Assembly (NCBI GenBank): GCA_900768535.1
Contig: CAAGDE010000122.1
Location: 1-23,590 of the forward strand
Source: Clostridia bacterium
GTDB lineage: Bacteria > Bacillota > Clostridia > Oscillospirales > CAG-272
Length of the DNA stretch: 23,590 nt
Direction: 5' to 3'
The notes below the pieces were generated by a model. It was not told where the DNA came from and did not search any database. It saw nothing but the letters and a program-made list of their open reading frames with translations. This document shows positions 1 through 7,321 of this stretch, piece after piece. Positions within the stretch are counted from its first letter, which is position 1, and each line of letters opens with the position of its first letter. The translations under genes and the position numbers were made by a program.

Positions 1-112
1 GGATGACACGTGGGGGACATGGACGTGATACGTAGTGAGTTTGGAATGAAATATAGTACAGTGAAACTAACTGATACGGTTGTTTGTTTTTTATCCCTCC
101 GCCCGGCGCCCT

Positions 113-252
113 ACCGTGTCATCCTGAGCGAAGCGGCACATCGGGTGAAAGGGCGAACGCGACAACCAACCATTGCCGCACAGCGAACCCCGTCCCCCAG
201 ACGGGGCGCCAGCAGGCGGGATCTCCGTTGCTGAAACGTACTACATAACGCA
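113..252 (+). repeat. intergenic repeat, copy 1 (GTCATCCTGAGCGAAG type)
   Basis: It begins ACCGTGTCATCCTGAGCGAAG and ends near GGGATCTCCGTTG...TAACGCA. It aligns over its whole length with 301-441, with scattered substitutions and small indels. An internal hairpin CCCCGT/ACGGGG surrounds a C-rich loop near 187-207. The GTCATCCTGAGCGAAG...GGATCT ends resemble an intergenic repeat that recurs in many bacterial genomes (recalled, not searched). No protein is encoded. Confidence 0.8.
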
Positions 253-300
253 ACAGATAATTTCACACCAAACAAATTACGTACCGCGCCCCTGTTACCC

Positions 301-441
301 ACCGTGTCATCCTGAGTGAAGCGGCACACCGGGTTTAAGGTCAAGCGCGACAACCAAGCAGCGCCGCGCAGTCGAACCCCGTCCCCCTGGCGGGGCGCCA
401 GCAGGCGGGATCTCCGTTGTTCCGGCGTACCGCGTAACGCA
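301..441 (+). repeat. intergenic repeat, copy 2 (GTCATCCTGAGTGAAG type)
   Basis: Second copy of the element at 113-252, same orientation, starting 188 bases further on. The core CGCCAGCAGGCGGGATCTCC is identical in both. The internal stem here is CCCCGT/GCGGGG, so one A-T pair of copy 1 becomes a G-T wobble and the hairpin is kept. Differences are concentrated in the middle, as expected for old dispersed copies rather than a recent duplication. Confidence 0.8.
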
Positions 442-525
442 CCCCGCCGACTGGGGACGCGGACAAGCGTTATGTGCTACGCTCGCCGACTTCGCCCTCA
501 TCCGCCGCTGTCACGAGAAAAACGG

Positions 526-1704
526 TTACTTCAGAACGATTCTTGTCATATTCCCGTTTCCGCCGGATTCTGCACCGCCGCTTTGGCGGCTCATGTTGGC
601 GATGACGTACTGTGGGATGAAGGCGGGCTTGCCGTCACCGGTTTTGGCAACGATCTCCACGTAGGTGTCGCCGTGGTTGTGACCCGTGAAATAGCCCCGG
701 ATGACATCCGCATTGTTCGTGACCAGCTCGTAAAACGCTTTTGCGTTGGGGCGGTCGTTTGCGTAGGCGTCGGCATCGTAATCAATGTAAAATCCGTGTC
801 CGTCCGTGTTCTTGGTTGGCATGGGAACATGCCCGAAGAGCAGCATGGTGTAGCCGTTTTCGCGCGCACGGGCGATGTCCTGCGTCAGGTTTTCCAGCTG
901 CTTTTCGGAGTAACGCTCGGCAGGCCCATCATAGCGGCTTGCATTGTCCAGCACAACCACCATCACCCGTCCGTCAATGACCTGCGAGGTATAGTCCATA
1001 TCAAACCCGTACTTGCCGTACAGCGCCTTCAGCTCGGCATAGTTCTTCTCAAACTGCACAAGCGACCGCCGGTCGGGGTAGGTGCAGTCGTGGTTTCCGG
1101 GGGTCGGAATGACCTTTCCTGTCAGCGCGGCATTGATGTTCTCCGCCGCACGGAAAACGTACTTTTCCATGATGTCATAGTTCGCGCGGGAATAGAAATT
1201 GACGATGTCGCCGGTAACGATGATGCGGTCCGCGCCGGAGGCATAATTCAGACAGCGGCTGAACGTGTTGATGATGGTCTCGTTGTCGCCGAAGTTCGCG
1301 CCCCATTCCTTGTAGGATGCCTTGACAAAATCCGGCTCGTCCTCGTACAGGGCATTGAAATGCACATCGCTGATCTGGAAAATTTCAATCGGCGTTCCAT
1401 CACCGGGGATGTCGATGGTTACCTCGCGCAGGGAAATTTCCTTTCCGTCCGCGCCCTTGACGGTGATGCCGGTCTTCCACGGGTTCTTGTACTTGTAGGA
1501 GTTGATGATGTCCTCGCGGTTCACCTGCCCGCCCGGCGTGGTGACCTCCGGTTTTTTCGTTTCCGGTTCGGTTCCGGAGTCGGTGTTTTTGCCTGTCCCC
1601 GTGCCGGTGTCGGTATCCCCCGCTCCCCCGGAACAACCGGCAAGCAGCAGACCCGTGCTCAGTGCGCAAAGCATCAGTTTTTTCAGAAATCGGTTTGTTT
1701 TCAC
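526..1704 (-). CDS. secreted calcineurin-like metallophosphoesterase lipoprotein
   Basis: A two-metal phosphoesterase anchored outside the membrane. I chose a GTG start at 1704 because GAGGAAAC lies just upstream and the protein then opens with a lipoprotein signal ending LLAGC (Cys24). The upstream ATG would bury this signal. A Gly/Thr/Asp-rich linker (about 25-58) precedes the enzyme domain. All calcineurin-type metal motifs are present in order: SDVH (D113, H115), GDI (D166), GNHD (N204, H205), GH (H292) and GHNH (H342, H344). About 392 residues. It is the last gene of a four-gene minus-strand run of exported proteins. The family hydrolyses phosphomonoesters, phosphodiesters or nucleotides, and the substrate cannot be read here. 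An intact catalytic set argues for an active enzyme. Confidence 0.88.
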   Translation of the reverse strand: MKTNRFLKKLMLCALSTGLLLAGCSGGAGDTDTGTGTGKNTDSGTEPETKKPEVTTPGGQVNREDIINSYKYKNPWKTGITVKGADGKEISLREVTIDIPGDGTPIEIFQISDVHFNALYEDEPDFVKASYKEWGANFGDNETIINTFSRCLNYASGADRIIVTGDIVNFYSRANYDIMEKYVFRAAENINAALTGKVIPTPGNHDCTYPDRRSLVQFEKNYAELKALYGKYGFDMDYTSQVIDGRVMVVVLDNASRYDGPAERYSEKQLENLTQDIARARENGYTMLLFGHVPMPTKNTDGHGFYIDYDADAYANDRPNAKAFYELVTNNADVIRGYFTGHNHGDTYVEIVAKTGDGKPAFIPQYVIANMSRQSGGAESGGNGNMTRIVLK

Positions 1705-1785
1705 GTTTGTTTCCTCGTTTTCGGGTGTGTCCGTATGCGGAAAAGCGCGCATCCTGCCGGTTGCCCTCGTCACATACGGCTGTCA

Positions 1786-1818
1786 CCACACACCCGCCAT
1801 CCGCTGGCGGGCGTGTGG
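1786..1818 (-). other. intergenic hairpin, 13-base arms
   Basis: Arms 1786-1798 and 1806-1818 pair with one mismatch around a seven-base loop. It sits just after the stop of the small lipoprotein gene and before the metallophosphoesterase. No T-run follows on the minus strand, so it is more likely an RNA-stability or partial-attenuation element than a full terminator. Confidence 0.5.
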
Positions 1819-1826
1819 CAAGCGGT

Positions 1827-2078
1827 TCAGTTTTTCGGGTCCGGAGCGATCTCGGGTCCGAATTTGCCGTCGTCTCCGGTCACAACCACCATTCCGCCGG
1901 GCAGAATCTCCTCGGTCGGCTCTTCCTCGGTGGGCGCCTCGGAGAACTGCTCGGCAGTCGTGGCTTCGACGGTGATCGGGGCGGTTCCGGAGTCTTCTCC
2001 GTCGCCGGTGGCTTTGCAGGCAACAGCCGGCAGGGTCACGCAAAGGATCAGTGCAAGAACGGTTATCCACTTTTTCAT
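1827..2078 (-). CDS. small acidic lipoprotein of unknown function
   Basis: An 83-residue protein that I do not recognise. GGAGGAGG lies about six bases before the ATG. The N-terminus MKKWITVLALILCVTLPAVAC is a clear lipoprotein signal with Cys21 as the lipidated residue, so the mature protein has only about 62 residues. It is rich in Glu, Thr and Pro, with a short VVVTGDDGKFGPE segment near the end, and looks largely unstructured. It lies 17 bases after the beta-helix gene, so it is probably co-transcribed with it. Possible roles are a surface tether or an accessory to the neighbouring exported proteins. Signal and ribosome site make it very likely real. Confidence 0.75.
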   Translation of the reverse strand: MKKWITVLALILCVTLPAVACKATGDGEDSGTAPITVEATTAEQFSEAPTEEEPTEEILPGGMVVVTGDDGKFGPEIAPDPKN

Positions 2079-2095
2079 GATTCAATCCTCCTCCA

Positions 2096-4297
2096 TCAGT
2101 TCGCCGCGGGGGTATCCTGCCCCTCGGGCGCGGCAGCCTCTGCCAGCGTAAAGGTTGCGGTACTGCTCTTAACGGATTCCTCGGTCCCGGCAATGTCGGC
2201 AGTCGCCTTGACGGTCAGTTTGGTGCCCGCCACGTTGTCGATTTTCACGTTCTTGATGACAAACACCACCCAGAAGCTGCCGTCCGGCGCGGTGATTGTC
2301 TCTTCCTTGCCGTCCGCGATTTTGGTCAGCTCGCGGTAGCACTCGGTAACCTCACTGCTGATCTTTTCGGTCTTGTTCTCGCCGCTCTCCACGGTGTAAA
2401 GGAACTTCACGCCCCAGAGGTTGGTGTTGTTCATCTTTGCAACGACACGGATGTTGTAGGTGCCGTCAATCTGCGGCTTTTCGGGGTTGCTGTTTGCCTC
2501 GGTTGCGATCTGCACGAACGCAATACTGAGCTGATCGTCCTGTGCGTCCGGCTCCAGTCCCATGGCAATCTTGATCAGGCGCTGATCCTCGGCGCTGTAC
2601 TGCTCCAGGATCGCGGTGGTGATATCCAGCGTGATCTCCAGATTCTTGGTGAACAGCTCACGCTTGGCGTCGTCACGCACGGTCTTCATGACGGTCAGCA
2701 CGGTATCCAGCGCGGTCTTGTCGGCAACGGTGGTCTTGGCGGTGAATTTCACCACGCTGTAGTCCGTACCGCTCATAGCGACCGACAGGTGCCTGTTTGC
2801 ATCGTTCAGGTAGGTCTTTGCTATGGCGAGGATCGGGTACTGTGCGCCGTCCTCCCTGGTCCATACTGCGTTTCCTGCCGCATCCTTGAGGGCAAGCAGT
2901 GCGGAAAGCTCGGTGCTCTTGGTGATCTGCGTCACGGGCGTGCCGTTCAGCGCATCCAGCATTTCAATCGAGCTGTAGCAGTTCTCGGCAACCAGCTTGT
3001 CGCTCTTCTTTCTGCCCAGAATGCTGGCACCGTTGCCGTCCGCGTTCAGTACCAGTCCGCTCACCACGCAGTTCTTTACGGTTGCGGGATCGAGCGCACG
3101 TCCCAGCACGCCGCCCTTGCGCTTGGCGGTGCCGTTGATGATCCCGTCAAACTGGCAGTTTTCGTAGGTCTTCGGCTGAGAGCAGGAGGCTCCGACGATA
3201 CCGCCGACGTTCTGGTTCGTCATTGCCTTGTCCTCGCAGTCCATGATGTACATCACGCCCGCAAAATAGCAGTTTGTTACGGTAGAAGCACAATTTTCAT
3301 CCGTTTTGTTGGAATAGAGGTTGCCCGCAATTCCGCCGAAGCCGGAGTTCCAGTCCTGCGAGAAGCCGAAGTTGTTGTAGCCGAACTCCAGCTTTTCGGT
3401 GATGACCACGCAATCGGAAATCACCGGTGCCTGCGGGTAGTCATACTGGCTCAGTCCCAGGATGCCGCCCAGGTTGTCGGCGCCGGGTGCCGAGATGGTT
3501 CCGGTAAAGGTGCAGCCCTTGATGATGGTTGCCTTGTTGTTTGCGTTGCAGCCGTTGATGATGCCGACAATACCGCCGATGCAGTCAAACTTGTCTGCAC
3601 GCATCCCCTTGACGACGATTTTCGCATCCGACTGCAGGTTCTCGTAGCCGCCCTGCCCGTCCGTAGCCGAACCGACATTGCCGTTCTGCCAGCCGACAAA
3701 GCTGCCGACCGTGAAGCTGTGCGCGGTGATCTTTGCATTCGTCAGCCGGAGGTTTTTGATCCAGTCTCCGCCGAACTGCCCGACCAGACCGACAGAGACG
3801 CCGCTCTCATCCGCCGAGGTGTCCACCGCCATGTTGGAGATGGTTGCCACCCCGCCGTTCACATTCCCGACCAGGCTGCCGCGGAACTTGGATTTTTTTG
3901 CAATCGGCTCCCAGCGGTGTGCGCCGAGGTCGAGGTTTGCCTCAATCAGGAAGGTGTCGCCCTTGAAGAGGTCACCTGTGGTGAGGTTCGAGAGGTATGC
4001 CAGCCCCGCCAGCTGTGCCGGGGTGGTGATGTGGTAGGTCTCTTTGGTCCATGCGTCCTTGACGCGGTAGTACTTGCCGTCCACTTCAACCGTCTCTTTT
4101 GCAATCTGATCGGCGTTGTCTGCGGTTTTCTCCAGGGTCTTGCACCAGCTGATGTCATAGTTCCCGGCATCCGTCCATGCGGTTGCGGGTGCCGTTGGTG
4201 TTTCGGTCTCCCCCTCGGCGGAAACCGCTGTCAGACCGAGCGGCAGCATGGAGAGGATCATGGTCAGTGCAAGCAGAAAGGACAATGCTTTTTTCAT
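2096..4297 (-). CDS. secreted beta-helix protein with GLUG-like repeats
   Basis: About 733 residues. The start is the ATG at 4297, because AAGGAG lies inside the slightly longer TTG-initiated frame. A Sec signal peptide ends at AVSA (about residue 27). Residues ~130-430 carry at least eight Gly-Gly-hydrophobic-Gly motifs (VGLVG, IGGIVG, LGGILG, FGGIAG, VGGIVG, KGGVLG), spaced as in GLUG-type right-handed beta-helices of Gram-positive surface proteins. From about residue 490 to the end is a separate Thr/Lys-rich domain that I do not recognise, possibly an Ig-like or stalk fold. No LPXTG motif or C-terminal membrane anchor is visible, so it is probably secreted or held non-covalently. It lies between a solute-binding lipoprotein gene and a small lipoprotein gene. 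Likely roles are adhesion or glycan binding. Confidence 0.8.
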   Translation of the reverse strand: MKKALSFLLALTMILSMLPLGLTAVSAEGETETPTAPATAWTDAGNYDISWCKTLEKTADNADQIAKETVEVDGKYYRVKDAWTKETYHITTPAQLAGLAYLSNLTTGDLFKGDTFLIEANLDLGAHRWEPIAKKSKFRGSLVGNVNGGVATISNMAVDTSADESGVSVGLVGQFGGDWIKNLRLTNAKITAHSFTVGSFVGWQNGNVGSATDGQGGYENLQSDAKIVVKGMRADKFDCIGGIVGIINGCNANNKATIIKGCTFTGTISAPGADNLGGILGLSQYDYPQAPVISDCVVITEKLEFGYNNFGFSQDWNSGFGGIAGNLYSNKTDENCASTVTNCYFAGVMYIMDCEDKAMTNQNVGGIVGASCSQPKTYENCQFDGIINGTAKRKGGVLGRALDPATVKNCVVSGLVLNADGNGASILGRKKSDKLVAENCYSSIEMLDALNGTPVTQITKSTELSALLALKDAAGNAVWTREDGAQYPILAIAKTYLNDANRHLSVAMSGTDYSVVKFTAKTTVADKTALDTVLTVMKTVRDDAKRELFTKNLEITLDITTAILEQYSAEDQRLIKIAMGLEPDAQDDQLSIAFVQIATEANSNPEKPQIDGTYNIRVVAKMNNTNLWGVKFLYTVESGENKTEKISSEVTECYRELTKIADGKEETITAPDGSFWVVFVIKNVKIDNVAGTKLTVKATADIAGTEESVKSSTATFTLAEAAAPEGQDTPAAN

Positions 4298-4352
4298 GGG
4301 TTCGCTCCTTTTCAAAATGGTTTTTATCGCTTACCGGTTGCCCGGCAGTGGA

Positions 4353-5921
4353 TCAATAGTGGGTATAGAGCCAGTCATCCAGCTTTTCAAACGCCTTGTT
4401 CATCGGATCCTTGTTGATGACAAACGCGCCGAGAACTGCTGCGGCACCGTCCCCTTCACCGTAAACGGCTCCGCGCAAAGCGTCTCTCCAAAGCGTGTTG
4501 CGGACGTTCTGCACTGCGGTGGGGTAAATGTCGGCAAAATCCCATCTGGTGGAGTTCATAATCAGATCGAACACCTTCAGCGACTGCGGATCCTGCAGCT
4601 TCTGCCCCTTGATGACGCGGTTGAACAGCACCGGGCGGACGCTTGCATAGCTCTTGGAGGCAAACAGCTCCAGCACCGCGCTGATCATTTCATAGTTCTT
4701 GTCGCTTCCGTACATCACGGCAACCGTGTTGTGCGAATCCTGTACACCGGCGTAGTAGCTGTCCTGTCTTGCCTCGTACTTCGGCATCGGGAGCAGTCCC
4801 CAGGAGTCGATCTTCATCTCGGAGAGGTGCGTGTAATCCCCCAGTCCCGCCACGCAGAAGATCGAGCGGTTCTGCCGGAACGCCGCCACCGGCGTGGTGT
4901 ACTCGGTAACGCCTCTGCCGACCAGATATACATCGTCGGAGCGGTAGAAGTTGACCAGCTTGTCTGCCGCCTGCTGAATCTTCCTCTGCGCGGTGGAGCC
5001 GACCAGGCTGTGCTTGCCTTCCTCATTGGTCTGCGTCAGATCCATATTGAACGCCGCCAGAAAGCCGTCATACGCGTGGACGTTGTAGTGGGAGGTGAAC
5101 GCGTAAATGTCCCCTGCCGAGTCGCCGTCCTCGCTGTCCAGCACCGCCACGTCTGTGCACATTTCAATCAGCTTGTCAATGGTCCACTTGCCGTCCAGCA
5201 CCGTTTCGTACAGATCCGCCGCCTCGGTGGCGCACATACTGCGGAGCAGGTCTTTCTGGAAGAACATGACAAAGGTCGTCATAAAGGTGGAAAGGTTCAT
5301 ATCCCCCTGCAGGACAAACAGCCGGTCCTGCGAGGTTGCGTACCTGATGAAGTTCTGATTCCAGTAAGGATTGTTCAGATGCAGATAGGTAAGGTCGGGA
5401 TGCATGACGTTCTTGTAGCATTCCATGGTCGCAAGGCTGGTTGCGTAGTAGTGGTAATGCGAGATGATGTCCACGCCGTCTCCGCCGCCGGTGAAGGCAT
5501 TCACAATCATCGGCGTCAGCATATCGTTGCCCGGATCGCCTACACGCTGGGTGAACTTGAGCTTGACGTTCAGCTGTTCTTCAATCTCCTGGTTGCGGAA
5601 CCAGATCTTCTCGCTCAGCTCATCGCCGCTTTCGATCTTGTCCACGTACCATTCGTACCGCCGCGGGTCTTCCGCACCCTTCTCGCGCATCAGAATGTTG
5701 ACCGTTGTCGCGCCGTAATCCAGCTTCGGAACAACATCGTCATACCGGTTCTGTCCCCATTCATCGGTCTCGTTCGGATCCGTTGTGCCCGGATCGGACG
5801 CCGGATCGGTCTTGGTGCCGTCGTCGCCCTTCTTTCCGCAGGCAGCCAGCACGCCGACCGCCATGGACAGCACGAAGAGCAGGCACAGCGCCCGCAGCCG
5901 GATCATCCGTCTCTCTTTCAT
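4353..5921 (-). CDS. family-1 extracellular solute-binding lipoprotein
   Basis: A 522-residue substrate-binding protein of the large sugar-binding class used by ABC importers. AAGGAGGAAACAAG precedes the ATG. The signal ends VLAAC (Cys28), followed by a low-complexity Asp/Thr/Pro linker. The body has features of this class: an EIEEQLNVKL segment near the N-lobe, a GGDGVDIISHY hinge region, aromatic-rich substrate-cleft segments, and a final WLYTHY. No permease or ATPase gene occurs in the run, so the importer must be encoded elsewhere or the protein acts as a surface binder. It is the first of four exported-protein genes, 147 bases after a PocR-AraC regulator on the same strand. I see no good promoter in that gap. 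Ligand is probably a glycan fragment, unproven. Confidence 0.87.
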   Translation of the reverse strand: MKERRMIRLRALCLLFVLSMAVGVLAACGKKGDDGTKTDPASDPGTTDPNETDEWGQNRYDDVVPKLDYGATTVNILMREKGAEDPRRYEWYVDKIESGDELSEKIWFRNQEIEEQLNVKLKFTQRVGDPGNDMLTPMIVNAFTGGGDGVDIISHYHYYATSLATMECYKNVMHPDLTYLHLNNPYWNQNFIRYATSQDRLFVLQGDMNLSTFMTTFVMFFQKDLLRSMCATEAADLYETVLDGKWTIDKLIEMCTDVAVLDSEDGDSAGDIYAFTSHYNVHAYDGFLAAFNMDLTQTNEEGKHSLVGSTAQRKIQQAADKLVNFYRSDDVYLVGRGVTEYTTPVAAFRQNRSIFCVAGLGDYTHLSEMKIDSWGLLPMPKYEARQDSYYAGVQDSHNTVAVMYGSDKNYEMISAVLELFASKSYASVRPVLFNRVIKGQKLQDPQSLKVFDLIMNSTRWDFADIYPTAVQNVRNTLWRDALRGAVYGEGDGAAAVLGAFVINKDPMNKAFEKLDDWLYTHY

Positions 5922-6068
5922 CTTGTTTCCTCCTTGAAACGTTTTTTTCTATATCCACCGCCTTCCGCAAAGCGGCGCGGGTATAGAGCTTTGATGTATT
6001 TTGGAATGTGTTTTACCGCCAACCGAATCAGCAAAAGACACGGGCGGAGCGCACCGTTCCACCATCTC

Positions 6069-6947
6069 TCACCGCTTCTTCCCGTTTCCCCGCAGGGCGC
6101 GGTACTCGGTGCAGGTCATGCCCGCCTCGCGCTTGAACTGCCGCACGAAATACGCCACACCGTTATACTGCAGCAGCGCCGCAATCTTATCCACATTCAT
6201 GTTCGTCAGCCGCAGCAGACGCTTGGCTTCCCCGATCCGGCAGGCGTTGACGTATCTTGTAAAGGTCGTGCCCATCTCCTTTGCGATGGCGTGGGAAAGA
6301 TAGGACACGCTGTAGTTCAGACTCTCCGCCGCGCTGTTCACGGTGATCTCATTGTACAGATTGGCGGCAACATAGCGCATCACGCCGACCGAAACCGAAC
6401 GCTGACTGCGGCGAACCGCTTCGTCATCCCCGATCCTCTGTGCGCAAAGCTCCAGCATCCGGACGTGGGCTGCAAAGGTTTCCGCATCCATGCAGAGCAT
6501 CTCCTCGTAGGCGGTCTGTGCGATCTCCTCATTATAATCCTCGCGCACCTCGCAGTCGTATTTGCGGAAGAGCGCCCTTCCGCCCTCCGGGTCGCTCTGC
6601 GGTACGCGGACCTGACCGATCATCAGATACAGCACGGTGTCCTCCCCGCTCCGGACCGGCACCACCGCCTCGAAAAAGCCCTTTGCACACTCATAAACGA
6701 AGGGCTTTCCGCTCGCCTGTGCCGCCTCGAACGCATCGCGGTCGGAATTCATGCACTCCTCCAGCCAGCGGGGCGAGCAAAGCTTGCAGCGCTCGCAGAA
6801 ATCCAGTCCCGAAAAGGACTCCACCCGGCTCGAAAACGACATAATCAGCGTTCCGTCCAGATCATAAAGTCCCATCGGAATCTTCGTGATCCGATAGAAG
6901 TCACTCAGCATTCGTCTGCTATCCTGACTGATGGTTAAACGTTCCAA
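6069..6947 (-). CDS. PocR-domain AraC-family regulator
   Basis: About 292 residues. The frame is open for 93 more codons upstream, but I place the start at the TTG at 6947, which follows GGAAAGGGG and begins directly at the PocR fold. Residues ~1-175 form a PocR-type ligand-sensing domain with its cysteine cluster (Cys51, 54, 57, 65, 87). Residues ~185-290 are a double helix-turn-helix AraC domain (SLNYSVSYLSHAIAKEMG, then LLQYNGVAYFVRQFKREAG). It has its own TTGACT-17-TATACT promoter and is divergent from the GH42 gene. Four copies of TGCA-N4-TCTGCT between the two are its probable operator. It may also drive the downstream exported-protein genes. PocR domains bind small metabolites, and the inducer here is not evident. 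Confidence 0.87.
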   Translation of the reverse strand: MERLTISQDSRRMLSDFYRITKIPMGLYDLDGTLIMSFSSRVESFSGLDFCERCKLCSPRWLEECMNSDRDAFEAAQASGKPFVYECAKGFFEAVVPVRSGEDTVLYLMIGQVRVPQSDPEGGRALFRKYDCEVREDYNEEIAQTAYEEMLCMDAETFAAHVRMLELCAQRIGDDEAVRRSQRSVSVGVMRYVAANLYNEITVNSAAESLNYSVSYLSHAIAKEMGTTFTRYVNACRIGEAKRLLRLTNMNVDKIAALLQYNGVAYFVRQFKREAGMTCTEYRALRGNGKKR

Positions 6948-7086
6948 AGTATCCCCTTTCCGGCACTGTTTTTCCCCTTTGGCGAGAAAACTCGCTCTGC
7001 TTTCTTTTTTTATCCCATTATCCGCCAAAATAGGAAATTTGCACAATTTTTTCGGTCGGAACCGCGGTTTCCACATCTTCCAGTAT

Positions 7087-7115
7087 AGTATATCAAGATT
7101 TTCGGGCAAAGTCAA
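7087..7115 (-). promoter_or_regulatory. sigma-A-like promoter of the PocR-AraC gene
   Basis: On the minus strand TTGACT (7110-7115), a 17-base spacer and TATACT (7087-7092) form a near-consensus promoter. Transcription would start near 7080 and leave a leader of about 130 bases. The nearest operator copy (7136-7151) lies roughly 55-70 bases upstream of that start, a position suited to regulation. Confidence 0.7.
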
Positions 7116-7135
7116 TGACCATATATGCCCATTTA

Positions 7136-7259
7136 TTGCACTATTCTGCTCTCGGCGGATCTTCCGCTCCGGTACGGCGAACCGTCCGTTCCGGCTTTTT
7201 TCCACAGGAGCAGAATAGTGCAACAAAACAGCAGATCACTGCATTGCAATCTTCTGCTG
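7136..7259. promoter_or_regulatory. four-site operator, motif TGCA-N4-TCTGCT
   Basis: Copies lie at 7136-7151 (plus, TTGCACTATTCTGCTC), 7208-7223 (minus, exact inverted copy of the first), 7229-7244 (minus, ATGCAGTGATCTGCTG) and 7244-7259 (plus, TTGCAATCTTCTGCTG). All four keep TGCA, four variable bases, then TCTGCT, as expected for an AraC protein whose two helix-turn-helix units each read one half. The last copy overlaps the -35 box of the GH42 promoter. Two copies sit head to head. Confidence 0.65.
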
Positions 7260-7272
7260 CGATTGGTATAAT
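7244..7272 (+). promoter_or_regulatory. promoter of the GH42 gene
   Basis: TTGCAA (7244-7249), exactly 17 bases, then a perfect TATAAT (7267-7272). The start site would be near 7279, about 43 bases before the ATG. The -35 box is the first six bases of an operator copy. This fits either activation by a regulator bound at the -35 region or repression by occlusion. Confidence 0.7.
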
Positions 7273-7321
7273 ATATATAATAGGATAGACCTGTTATCAA
7301 TTACCGAAGGAGAACAAACCA

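Larger units (their letters stand above)
1..525. other. non-coding stretch with dispersed repeats
   Basis: I find no credible gene here: the open frames lack a good ribosome site and cross the repeats. The stretch holds two ~140-base repeat copies (113-252 and 301-441). The first ten bases, GGATGACACG, match the reverse complement of the start of those repeats, so the window probably opens at the end of a third, inverted copy. On the minus strand this is the region downstream of the metallophosphoesterase operon. I see no clear intrinsic terminator with a U-tract. Confidence 0.7.

Noticed and set aside
113..441. Possible CRISPR array
   Set aside because: Only two ~140-base imperfect copies, with no short regular repeats or spacers and no cas genes.
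316..4417. Plus-strand open frames of 611 and 542 codons (316-2151, 2789-4417)
   Set aside because: Both are antisense to supported exported-protein genes, and the first starts in a repeat. They show no signal peptide, ribosome site or family motif.
5930..5946. AAACGTTT palindrome as a CcpA site before the solute-binding gene
   Set aside because: The spacing does not fit the consensus, and it lies against the ribosome site with no promoter visible nearby.
4248..6938. 896-codon open frame on the plus strand
   Set aside because: It lies antisense across the beta-helix, solute-binding and PocR-AraC genes, which have ribosome sites, signals and motifs. It has no recognisable domain. Long shadow frames are common in GC-rich DNA.
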